Shown here piece by piece: positions 15,220 through 22,072 of a stretch of 22,337 nt of DNA. Under the pieces are notes generated by a model. The model worked only from the letters and a program-made list of their open reading frames with translations, had not been told where the DNA came from and did not search any database. The stretch is from a virus. The DNA is taken from IMG/VR virus record IMGVR_UViG_3300021085_002101, positions 1 to 22,337 of that record; one strand, written 5' to 3'. A program made the translations under genes and the position numbers. The stretch's first letter is position 1. Each line of letters starts with the position of its first letter.

Positions 15220-16092
15220 ATGATTTTCTGCCTGTATACTGATCATGGCGCACTAAACAGTCAACCTGTTTTTCATGCATTTGCAAAGAGTGTCGTCGAT
15301 GCTGGGCATACTGTAATTTATAACGAACCTTATAGAGTCGGTGATCATTATAGTAATTATGATGTTGCTGTTATATGGAGTGTACTATGGCACGGTAGAA
15401 TGGCAAAGAACAAAACAATATGGGAACAAAATCGTTTACATAATAGACCAGTAATTGTTTTAGAAGTAGGCGCACTTAATAGAGGCACTATGTGGAAGGT
15501 CGGTGTTAATGGCATTAATAGAGATGCATATTTTGCTCCTAAAAATAATAACAACGAACGTGCAAACATGTTAGGTTTAAAAATGCAACCGTGGACACAT
15601 AATGAAGACGGTCATATTGTTATTTGTTTACAACACAATAAAAGTCAACAATGGGCAAACATGCCGCCGCAAGATAAATGGTTAGATAAAACATTGTCTA
15701 CTATACGCAAACGTACTGATCGTCCAATAGTTATACGTCCACATCCTCGTTGTCCAATTGTACCTTTTGCAGACAAGTATGAAAACATAAAGGTACAACA
15801 TCCAAAGAAAAATGATACTACATATGACGATTATGAGTTTAACGTGTCTGGCGCATATGCTGTTGTAAGTTGGAGTTCTAATCCTGCTATACATGCTATA
15901 CTACAAGGCGTACCAGCGTTTACAGGACCAAGTAGTCTAGCATACGATGTATCACAACATAATGTTAAAGACATTAATAATCCTATAAGACCTGACAGAA
16001 CGCAATGGCTTAATGACCTTGCACATACTGAATACAGTACACACGAAATAGCTGCAGGTTACCCATTAAAACACTTGACATCACAACTGTAA
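15220..16092 (+). CDS. Capsule/Kdo-transferase-like protein, TDRPI paralog 4
   Basis: A 290-aa paralog. Its N-terminus (MIFCLYTDHGALNSQPVFHA) looks like the first strand of a GT-B domain, and the region IVLEVGALNRGTMWKVGVNG (79-98) resembles an acceptor loop. The shared C-terminal blocks are RTDRPIVIRPHPR (165-177), SGAYAVVSWSSNPAIHAIL (210-228), QGVPAFTGPSS (229-239) and a final segment around TQWLNDLAHTEYSTHEIAAG. The DNA for the TDRPI block matches paralog 3 exactly over 37 bases. It is divergent from the minus-strand glycosyltransferase. It is the last gene of the main cassette; the -35 box of the next operon's promoter lies inside its 3' end. Confidence 0.74.
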   Translation: MIFCLYTDHGALNSQPVFHAFAKSVVDAGHTVIYNEPYRVGDHYSNYDVAVIWSVLWHGRMAKNKTIWEQNRLHNRPVIVLEVGALNRGTMWKVGVNGINRDAYFAPKNNNNERANMLGLKMQPWTHNEDGHIVICLQHNKSQQWANMPPQDKWLDKTLSTIRKRTDRPIVIRPHPRCPIVPFADKYENIKVQHPKKNDTTYDDYEFNVSGAYAVVSWSSNPAIHAILQGVPAFTGPSSLAYDVSQHNVKDINNPIRPDRTQWLNDLAHTEYSTHEIAAGYPLKHLTSQL

Positions 16093-16103
16093 TCAGTTAT
16101 AAT
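16075..16103 (+). promoter_or_regulatory. Perfect consensus sigma70 promoter for the uvsW operon
   Basis: TTGACA (16075-16080) and TATAAT (16098-16103) are separated by 17 bases, a full match to the bacterial consensus at both boxes. It overlaps the last codons of the preceding gene and precedes an AGGAG (16121-16125) for the TTG start at 16135. It should make the 414-aa gene and uvsW early genes transcribed by host RNA polymerase. Confidence 0.85.
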
Positions 16104-16134
16104 AGTTAGTATATTACAGCAGGAGACCCTAGGT

Positions 16135-17379
16135 TTGGAACCACTTACAATTGAAGATTGTTTGGAAATGATAGCCGGCATGAGAGCCGACTATGATTTT
16201 AAACTTGACAAAACTGATGGATCAATTACGCTTAGTATTGCTAAACAAGTATTCAGAGGAATAGCACTTAGCGATAAACAGTATGAATTGATGAAAACAA
16301 AGTTAGTAAAGTATAGTGATCAATTTAAAAATTATGATATAGATATTCATGATAGTGTAAAGCGTACTAAGATGCCACTACGTTCGATTGATCGAACTAA
16401 GTCGATCGAAATAGTTGACTGGGAAGTAGTTGCAGAAAACGTAGTGCGTGAAAGAGATAAAGTAATATCTAACTTGCCTTGGATTGCTATAAAATTTCCT
16501 TTTTCTAAAAAGTTAATAATTAAATTAGACAAATTGTCTAAGTCGGCTACTACGTATGTACACAAGAAAGGAACGCATGTACATTACTTTGCACTTACAG
16601 AACGCATTGCATATGAGTGTGTTGAAGAATTTAGTCCTAATAATTTTGAAATTGCTCCCGAAGTAATTGAATTGCATAAAGAAATATCTACATGGGTTAG
16701 AAAAGATTATGTTCCTGGTATTTACAATAACAAAATTAAACACTTGCCGCAAAATGTAATTGACAATATAATATCCGACATAGGCGAACCATGTGCAGAT
16801 AATATGCATCTATATCATGATAAAAAGTTTTTGTATGGTATTGTAAATATTGAAGCTGAAGCAACCAATTGTAGTGCGTTATCAAAACAAATTGCAGAAA
16901 GACAAAAAAACTATACGTGGATTAATTCTCGTGAAGTTCCGTTACAAGAAGTATTCAAATCATTGGCAGAACTAAATCGATATCCAATTAATATTTTGTT
17001 AGAGGATGACGGCGATGCATTTGATATACTAACACAAACACATCAAATAGTACGTAACTATATTCCTAATAATGAAATAAGCGTTTTGTATAGAATGGAT
17101 TCGCATACTGATCACGAGGGTTATAACAAATACATAAAAGTAAATGAATTAAATTCTCCGGTTGACAAAGACACAAAAATAGTGTATACTCTAAAGAGTA
17201 AATTAAATAAACCCTTACAAAAAAGCGACTGTAATCCTATTACTAGTTTTTCTTTTTCTAGTAATAGATACTCGATAAGTGCGTCATCTATTCTTGAGCA
17301 TATGGATTTATTAATTGAATATTGCGAAGAACAACCTATGTTCAGAGACTGGAGAACAAAATTTAATGGCCTCATGTAG
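16135..17379 (+). CDS. Protein of unknown function co-transcribed with uvsW (414 aa)
   Basis: I do not recognise the family. The start is TTG at 16135, set by AGGAG 9 bases upstream and by the promoter; no nearby in-frame ATG fits better. The protein is 414 residues, soluble-looking, without membrane segments or clear nucleotide-binding motifs. It has mixed Lys/Asp-rich segments, for example LSDKQYELMKTKLVKYSDQF, AKFPF-type hydrophobic strands around residue 120, and a C-terminal SFSFSSNRYSISASSILEHM. The 3' end overlaps the uvsW start by 14 bases, so the two are coupled. A replication or recombination partner for UvsW is the simplest contextual guess. Confidence 0.75.
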   Translation: MEPLTIEDCLEMIAGMRADYDFKLDKTDGSITLSIAKQVFRGIALSDKQYELMKTKLVKYSDQFKNYDIDIHDSVKRTKMPLRSIDRTKSIEIVDWEVVAENVVRERDKVISNLPWIAIKFPFSKKLIIKLDKLSKSATTYVHKKGTHVHYFALTERIAYECVEEFSPNNFEIAPEVIELHKEISTWVRKDYVPGIYNNKIKHLPQNVIDNIISDIGEPCADNMHLYHDKKFLYGIVNIEAEATNCSALSKQIAERQKNYTWINSREVPLQEVFKSLAELNRYPINILLEDDGDAFDILTQTHQIVRNYIPNNEISVLYRMDSHTDHEGYNKYIKVNELNSPVDKDTKIVYTLKSKLNKPLQKSDCNPITSFSFSSNRYSISASSILEHMDLLIEYCEEQPMFRDWRTKFNGLM

Positions 17380-18829
17380 ACTAATTATTGAAGATGAAGT
17401 AAACATCAAACTAGAAGGACTAGAGGTAGATGTACGAAGAAAACTTGCGAACGCTCTTAAGTTCGAAGTGCCTTATGCAAAGTACATGCCACAATATAAA
17501 CTAGGACGCTGGGATGGTAAGGTTGCTTTCTTTGGTATTGGTGGCACTGGCTATGTTAACCATCTTGATGTTGTTAGCAATGTGCTTGCAAAAAATAATG
17601 TTGAAATAGTAGACATTGAAGATAAGCGACATCCAATACAGTTGACTTTCCCAACTATTACAGAACGCTATTGGGCAGATCAAGATGTACGTTGGCCTAA
17701 AGGTCATCCAGCAGAAGGTGAAGAAATAATTCTGCGTGACTATCAAGTAGAAGCAATTAACAACTTTTTAAAACATCCACAAAGTTTACAAGAGATTGCG
17801 ACAGGTGCAGGTAAAACAATTACTACAGCAACACTGTCGCATATAAGTGAGCCATACGGACGTAGTCTTGTTATTGTGCCTAACAAATCGTTAGTGACAC
17901 AAACAGAGGAAGACTACATTAACTGTGGCTTAGATGCTGGGGTGTACTTCGGCGACAGAAAAGAGTTAGGTAAGACTCACACTATATGCACTTGGCAAAG
18001 TTTAAACATACTTGACAAGAAGCATAAGGACGGAACAGCCGTTTTATCACTGGCTGAGTTCTTAGAAGGTGTAAGCACTATTATTGTCGACGAAGTACAC
18101 CAGGCAAAGGCAGAAGTGCTAAAAAACTTACTAACACGTAACTTGCGTAATGCTCCAATACGTTGGGGACTAACTGGTACTATACCTAAAGAAAAGTTTG
18201 AGTTTGAAAGTATTCATGCTAGTTTAGGTCCTGTGATTGGTCAGATTAGTGCAAAGGAATTACAGGACAAAGGTGTATTATCACAGTGTCATGTTAATGT
18301 GTGTCAATTAATTGATACAGTAGCACACAGAGATTATCAATCAGAATTAAAATACTTAACAACAGATAAAAAACGTTTAGAGTATGTAGGCAAATTATTA
18401 AACACAGTAAAAGATTCAGGCAACACATTAATATTAGTAGATAGAATTAGTGCCGGCGAAGCACTAGCAGAATTGATCCCAGGATCAGTTTTTGTAAAAG
18501 GCGATGTAAAATTAAAAGATCGCAAGGAGGCATATGATGAAATCAATGAAGGAACTAACCACGTGGTTATCGCAACATACGGGGTCGCGGCTGTGGGTAT
18601 TAACATACCGCGTATTTTTAATCTTGTTCTTATTGAGCCTGGCAAAAGTTTTGTCCGGGTAATCCAATCTATAGGCAGAGGCGTAAGAAAGGCAAAAGAC
18701 AAAGACTTTGTGCAAATTTGGGATATCACTTCAACGTGCAAATTTGCAAAGAGACATCTAACACAACGAAAAAAATTCTATAAGGAAGCACAATATCCTT
18801 TCACTATAGAAAAAATTGATTGGAACTAA
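17366..18829 (+). CDS. uvsW: UvsW-type ATP-dependent helicase
   Basis: Superfamily 2 helicase that branch-migrates recombination intermediates, unwinds R-loops and helps switch from origin-dependent to recombination-dependent replication in T4. It has 487 residues from the ATG at 17366; the longer frame to 17315 lies inside the upstream gene. Motif I is EIATGAGKT (143-151), motif II VDEVH (241-245), motif III GLTGT (268-272), motif V region ATYGVAAVGINIP (403-415) and motif VI IQSIGRGVRK (433-442). The N-terminal domain (about 1-110, with YMPQYKLGRWDGKVAFF) matches the substrate-binding part of UvsW. Length is close to T4 UvsW. Confidence 0.93.
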   Translation: MASCRLIIEDEVNIKLEGLEVDVRRKLANALKFEVPYAKYMPQYKLGRWDGKVAFFGIGGTGYVNHLDVVSNVLAKNNVEIVDIEDKRHPIQLTFPTITERYWADQDVRWPKGHPAEGEEIILRDYQVEAINNFLKHPQSLQEIATGAGKTITTATLSHISEPYGRSLVIVPNKSLVTQTEEDYINCGLDAGVYFGDRKELGKTHTICTWQSLNILDKKHKDGTAVLSLAEFLEGVSTIIVDEVHQAKAEVLKNLLTRNLRNAPIRWGLTGTIPKEKFEFESIHASLGPVIGQISAKELQDKGVLSQCHVNVCQLIDTVAHRDYQSELKYLTTDKKRLEYVGKLLNTVKDSGNTLILVDRISAGEALAELIPGSVFVKGDVKLKDRKEAYDEINEGTNHVVIATYGVAAVGINIPRIFNLVLIEPGKSFVRVIQSIGRGVRKAKDKDFVQIWDITSTCKFAKRHLTQRKKFYKEAQYPFTIEKIDWN

Positions 18830-18832
18830 AAT

Positions 18833-19339
18833 ATGAGAATACTTACACTTGAAAACAAATGTTTTCATCTTGATAAATTACCAGAAGAAATAGATGAGGA
18901 TATACGTTTCAGTGTGCTTGATAATTCAGATCCTAAGGAACCAGATTTTTTCTTTATTCCTTTAATCTTTTTAGAATCATTTAGCGCACCTGCTATGGTC
19001 CTTAATATAAACGGACACGAAATTACAATGCCAGTTGATTGGCATATTGCTGTAGGCGACCACGAAGCTGGAATGGACTTAGAAGTCTTACCCTTAACTA
19101 GTTTAAATGACAGAGGCTTCGAAGCATGGTTGTTTAATCCATTAACAGGATTTAAATCAGATTACGGACGTATAGAAATTGTTAATTTTTATAATGATGT
19201 AAAATGGTATTTTCCTAAAATGAAAAACGGACAACTATTAAGTATGCCGCTAACAGATGGCGACCAACCAGAATGTGTATTTGTAGCAAAAGATATTACT
19301 CGACAAAGCGAAGTAATAGAATACGCATCATTAATATAA
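18833..19339 (+). CDS. Conserved-looking phage protein of unknown function (168 aa)
   Basis: A 168-aa protein I cannot name. It starts 3 bp after uvsW and is probably in its operon. It has a mostly beta-type pattern: FFFIPLIFLESFSAPAMVLN (39-58), NGHEITMPVDWHIAVGDHE (60-78), LEVLPLTSLNDRGFEAWLFN (83-102), and IEIVNFYNDVKWYFPKMKNG (114-133). The clean, slowly varying sequence style suggests a conserved marine T4-like phage protein rather than a recent import, but I cannot confirm this. No catalytic motif is evident. Confidence 0.78.
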   Translation: MRILTLENKCFHLDKLPEEIDEDIRFSVLDNSDPKEPDFFFIPLIFLESFSAPAMVLNINGHEITMPVDWHIAVGDHEAGMDLEVLPLTSLNDRGFEAWLFNPLTGFKSDYGRIEIVNFYNDVKWYFPKMKNGQLLSMPLTDGDQPECVFVAKDITRQSEVIEYASLI

Positions 19340-19349
19340 AGGAAAGACT

Positions 19350-19706
19350 ATGGGAATTAAAGCAGGAAAAATCTGGGGCAATACAGAATTAGTACATGCT
19401 AACGGTGTACTAGAATTTCACCGCATTGAATTTAACAAAGGGTTTAAATGTTCTGAACACGAACATGAATTTAAATGGAATGGCTTTTTTGTAGAGTCAG
19501 GCAAGATGATTGTACGTGTTTGGCAAGATGACCAAGATGGGTTAGTTGATGAAACTATTTTAGAAGCCGGCGACTTTACACAAGTAAAGCCTGGCAAGAT
19601 ACATCAGTTTGAAGGACTCGAAGATGGTGTAGCATTTGAACTTTATTGGGCTGAATTTAATCACAACGATATTGTTAGACGCACTGTAGGATCGTCAGTG
19701 AAATAG
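19350..19706 (+). CDS. Small cupin-domain protein
   Basis: A 118-aa single-domain cupin. Motif 1 is GFKCSEHEHEFKWNGFFVES (31-50) with the two His of HxH (37, 39), and motif 2 is AGDFTQVKPGKIHQF (73-87) with its His85. Together these fit a mononuclear metal site. Such small cupins accompany sugar-isomerase or nucleotide-sugar functions, and the C-terminal cupin of the fusion protein at 6420 is a second example in this window. AAGGAAAG lies just before the ATG. The reaction is unknown. Confidence 0.82.
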   Translation: MGIKAGKIWGNTELVHANGVLEFHRIEFNKGFKCSEHEHEFKWNGFFVESGKMIVRVWQDDQDGLVDETILEAGDFTQVKPGKIHQFEGLEDGVAFELYWAEFNHNDIVRRTVGSSVK

Positions 19707-19707
19707 A

Positions 19708-20235
19708 ATGTATTCATTGAAGTATATAGAAGAACTTCGTGTTATACATGCTGACAGAAGTCGAACAAAAGGTTTCGGCGGCAAAACTAAGAACCTTGGT
19801 AAGTTCCATAAGTATGTTGAACAATGGCAACCTTTAACGCTACTAGATTACGGTTGCGGTAAAGGTGGCATTCTATCTGACTTAGAGTCAAGGTACAGAC
19901 ATATCAAATGCACAGGATACGATCCTGCTGTAATGATGTTTGCTAATGAACCTCAGCAAGCTGAATGTGTCTTTAGTAATGATGTGCTAGAACACATTGA
20001 ACCAGAGTATCTAAACCAAGTACTTACACATATAGATACGTTAAGTACAAAGTACATATGGTTACGCATAGACACTAGACCTGCACGTAAAAGATTAAGT
20101 GATGGAAGAAATGCACACTTAATACTAGAAGACCAGGCATGGTGGACAAATCAAATCAGTACATATATAAAGGGTATTATAGTTTACAATAATTTAAATA
20201 ATAAAGGAAAACTAGATGTTGCAATCGAAAGATAA
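19708..20235 (+). CDS. SAM-dependent methyltransferase
   Basis: A 175-aa class I methyltransferase. LTLLDYGCGKGGILSDLE (43-60) is motif I, KCTGYDPAVMMFAN (67-80) motif II, and FSNDVLEHIEPEYLNQVL (89-106) is the usual NDVLEHI motif. The N-terminus HADRSRTKGFGGKTKNLGKF is Lys/Arg/Gly-rich and may hold a substrate-binding region. It starts 1 bp after the cupin and overlaps the next gene by 20 bases. It is probably for a small molecule or sugar; similar small methyltransferases recur in marine phage accessory regions. Confidence 0.82.
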   Translation: MYSLKYIEELRVIHADRSRTKGFGGKTKNLGKFHKYVEQWQPLTLLDYGCGKGGILSDLESRYRHIKCTGYDPAVMMFANEPQQAECVFSNDVLEHIEPEYLNQVLTHIDTLSTKYIWLRIDTRPARKRLSDGRNAHLILEDQAWWTNQISTYIKGIIVYNNLNNKGKLDVAIER

Positions 20236-20491
20236 AATGATTCCAGGCGAAGCACTAATATACGAAAGAGCAGACGGAGTTGTATATGCAAGATATAGAG
20301 ATGCTCCACATAATAAAACGCCTCGCTGGATTATAGGCGGCGACCCTGCCGGCGTTGCTAGAGCACAAGGCGATTTGCTAAGTTATGCTGAATGGCAAGA
20401 ACTATGTGAGCTGTCGTTGAACTATCCAACTTTAAAGAAGTTATTGGACCAAGTAGTAACAACTTACTATACTGTTAAGGACGCTCAATGA
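20216..20491 (+). CDS. Small protein of unknown function (91 aa)
   Basis: I do not recognise it. A 91-aa protein with a beta-rich first half (GEALIYERADGVVYARYRDA, then PRWIIGGDPAGVARAQGDLL) and a helical second half (SYAEWQELCELSLNYPTLKK). The ATG at 20216 has AAGGAAA upstream; an ATG at 20237 is an alternative that trims 7 residues. It overlaps the methyltransferase by 20 bases and the oxygenase by ATGA. The position suggests a conserved small phage protein; no function can be stated. Confidence 0.7.
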   Translation: MLQSKDKMIPGEALIYERADGVVYARYRDAPHNKTPRWIIGGDPAGVARAQGDLLSYAEWQELCELSLNYPTLKKLLDQVVTTYYTVKDAQ

Positions 20492-21081
20492 TACACCACG
20501 AAGCATGCGTAAGTAAGATGACACTAATACAATTAGAACGTAGTAGTAAACTGTTGTCAGACTTAGTGACAGATAGATTTGACGAGTTTTATAAAACCTT
20601 TCCTAAGGGTTATATGAATTTTGCAGAAGGTAGTCGTAGTACACAATTATATGAAGCATATAATGTGTTCCTAAGTCACTACCCAGGCTTTTCTGATTTG
20701 TATCGATCTATTGTACCTGTAATTAAATCAAAGATACCAAACTGGCAAGAATATGCTCTTGCAGGTTGGGTTAATATATACAACAAAGGCGGATATCTAA
20801 ATTGGCACAAGCATGGTCCTGAGAATCAAGTACATGACGGTAGGTGGCACGGATATGTTTGTATAAATGCAGAACCTAGTCAAACAATGTATAGAGACAA
20901 AGAAGAAGTTGTTAAAACAATTGATAACCAAGATGGTTACATAACACTTAGTCCAGCAGGACTATATCATCGTGTTAGCGAGTGGGAGAAGGATCAGCCT
21001 CGTGTAACAATAGCATTTGATATTATCAAACGCGAACAAATAGATCCTTTATTATTAAATAGATGGATACCAATAATATGA
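20488..21081 (+). CDS. 2-oxoglutarate/Fe(II) oxygenase-like protein
   Basis: A 197-aa protein of the marine-phage 2OG-Fe(II) oxygenase type. A double-stranded beta-helix core is suggested by WVNIYNKGGYLNWHKHGPEN (94-113), HGYVCINAEPSQTMY (121-135), GYITLSPAGLYHRVSEWEKD (150-169) and PRVTIAFDI (171-179). The likely metal ligands are in WHKHG (His107/His109) and His161, with Arg172 for the 2-oxoglutarate carboxylate. The first ligand pair is HxH rather than the common HxD. The substrate is unknown; related phage enzymes may hydroxylate nucleic acid, protein or sugar. It overlaps the next gene by ATGA. Confidence 0.72.
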   Translation: MIHHEACVSKMTLIQLERSSKLLSDLVTDRFDEFYKTFPKGYMNFAEGSRSTQLYEAYNVFLSHYPGFSDLYRSIVPVIKSKIPNWQEYALAGWVNIYNKGGYLNWHKHGPENQVHDGRWHGYVCINAEPSQTMYRDKEEVVKTIDNQDGYITLSPAGLYHRVSEWEKDQPRVTIAFDIIKREQIDPLLLNRWIPII

Positions 21082-21302
21082 GACATAAATTAGCAGGCGT
21101 ACTATTCTTACTATTAGGAATATACTTTTTAATACCAGACTTAATGCCACCTTCAATGGGTGCAGGCGCGGCAATGGAACACGAAATGCCGACACATAAT
21201 AATACATTATTAGGCATTGGCGAAATGACTTGGATGTGGTTTACAATGGCACTAGTACATTTCATTATACGTGATTGTAATTGTAAGGAGTGTTGTAAGT
21301 GA
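21078..21302 (+). CDS. Small two-TM membrane protein with His/Met- and Cys-rich ends
   Basis: A 74-aa protein starting by ATGA overlap at 21078 (an in-frame ATG at 21063 would add five residues but overlaps more). Residues 5-22 form a hydrophobic helix (LAGVLFLLLGIYFLIPDL), and residues 47-65 a second (GEMTWMWFTMALVHFII). The loop between has MGAGAAMEHEMPTHNN, rich in Met/His, and the C-terminus is RDCNCKECCK with four Cys. It could bind metal or anchor a complex in the inner membrane. I do not recognise the family. It overlaps the kdsA start (GTGA). Confidence 0.7.
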   Translation: MRHKLAGVLFLLLGIYFLIPDLMPPSMGAGAAMEHEMPTHNNTLLGIGEMTWMWFTMALVHFIIRDCNCKECCK

Positions 21303-22072
21303 GAATAATTGCAGGACCTTGTCAACATGAATCGTTGCCACAAAGTTTAGAGATTGCTCGAGAGTGTAAACGTGTATGCGACAAGCATGGTATTGAATAC
21401 ATATTCAAAGCAAGTTACGACAAAGCCAATCGCTCAAGCGAAAGTGGTATTCGTGGTCTAGGATTAGAAACAACGCTACTAGACTTCCTAGCACTTAAAG
21501 TAGAACTAGGTATAAAGACATTAACTGATGTACACGACTATGTACAAGTTGCACGTATTGAAAGAGAATTTAAAGATGCTGTAGATGTATATCAGATACC
21601 TGCATTCTTGTGTAGACAGACTGATTTGATTAAAGCAGCTTGTGCTACAGATAAAATTGTTAACATTAAAAAAGGACAATTCTTAGCACCTTGGGATATG
21701 AAAGGTGTGCTAAGTAAAACAGAAGGCGCTAAAGACGTCTGGATAACTGAAAGGGGAACTAGTTTTGGCTATAACACTCTTGTCGTTGACTATACTGGTA
21801 TTATGTATATGCTTGACAATTTTAAATCTGATGTTGTATTTGACTGTACGCACTCTGCACAAAAACCCGGAGGACAGGGGAATAGCTCAGGCGGCAATCG
21901 TGACTACGTGCCTGGGTTGGCTCGTGCTGGGAGTGCTCTTGGGGTTAAGAGTTTTTTCTTGGAAGTCCATCCTAATCCTGATGTAGCACCAAGCGACGGC
22001 CCTAACATGCTACGCTTAGAAGACTTTGAGGAGGTTGTAGATGACATCGTCCGTTATTCTTATACCCGCTAG
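21299..22072 (+). CDS. kdsA: 3-deoxy-D-manno-octulosonate-8-phosphate synthase
   Basis: Condenses arabinose-5-phosphate and PEP to Kdo-8-phosphate. The 257-aa protein follows the family end to end: IAGPCQHES (4-12), IFKASYDKANRSS (35-47), LTDVHDYVQ, IPAFLCRQTDLI, VNIKKGQFLAPWDM, ITERGTSFGYNTLVVD, VFDCTHSAQKPG, GLARAGSALGVKSFFLEVHP and SDGPNML. Cys8 in IAGPC replaces the Asn of E. coli KdsA, the mark of the metal-dependent class. The start is GTG at 21299 with AAGGAG at 21285-21290. It overlaps the previous gene by GTGA and kdsB by 32 bases, so the two Kdo genes are coupled. Confidence 0.93.
   Translation: MRIIAGPCQHESLPQSLEIARECKRVCDKHGIEYIFKASYDKANRSSESGIRGLGLETTLLDFLALKVELGIKTLTDVHDYVQVARIEREFKDAVDVYQIPAFLCRQTDLIKAACATDKIVNIKKGQFLAPWDMKGVLSKTEGAKDVWITERGTSFGYNTLVVDYTGIMYMLDNFKSDVVFDCTHSAQKPGGQGNSSGGNRDYVPGLARAGSALGVKSFFLEVHPNPDVAPSDGPNMLRLEDFEEVVDDIVRYSYTR

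Noticed and set aside
21765-21986. Hydrophobic 73-aa plus-strand frame inside kdsA
   Set aside because: It is a frame-shifted reading of highly conserved KdsA residues.
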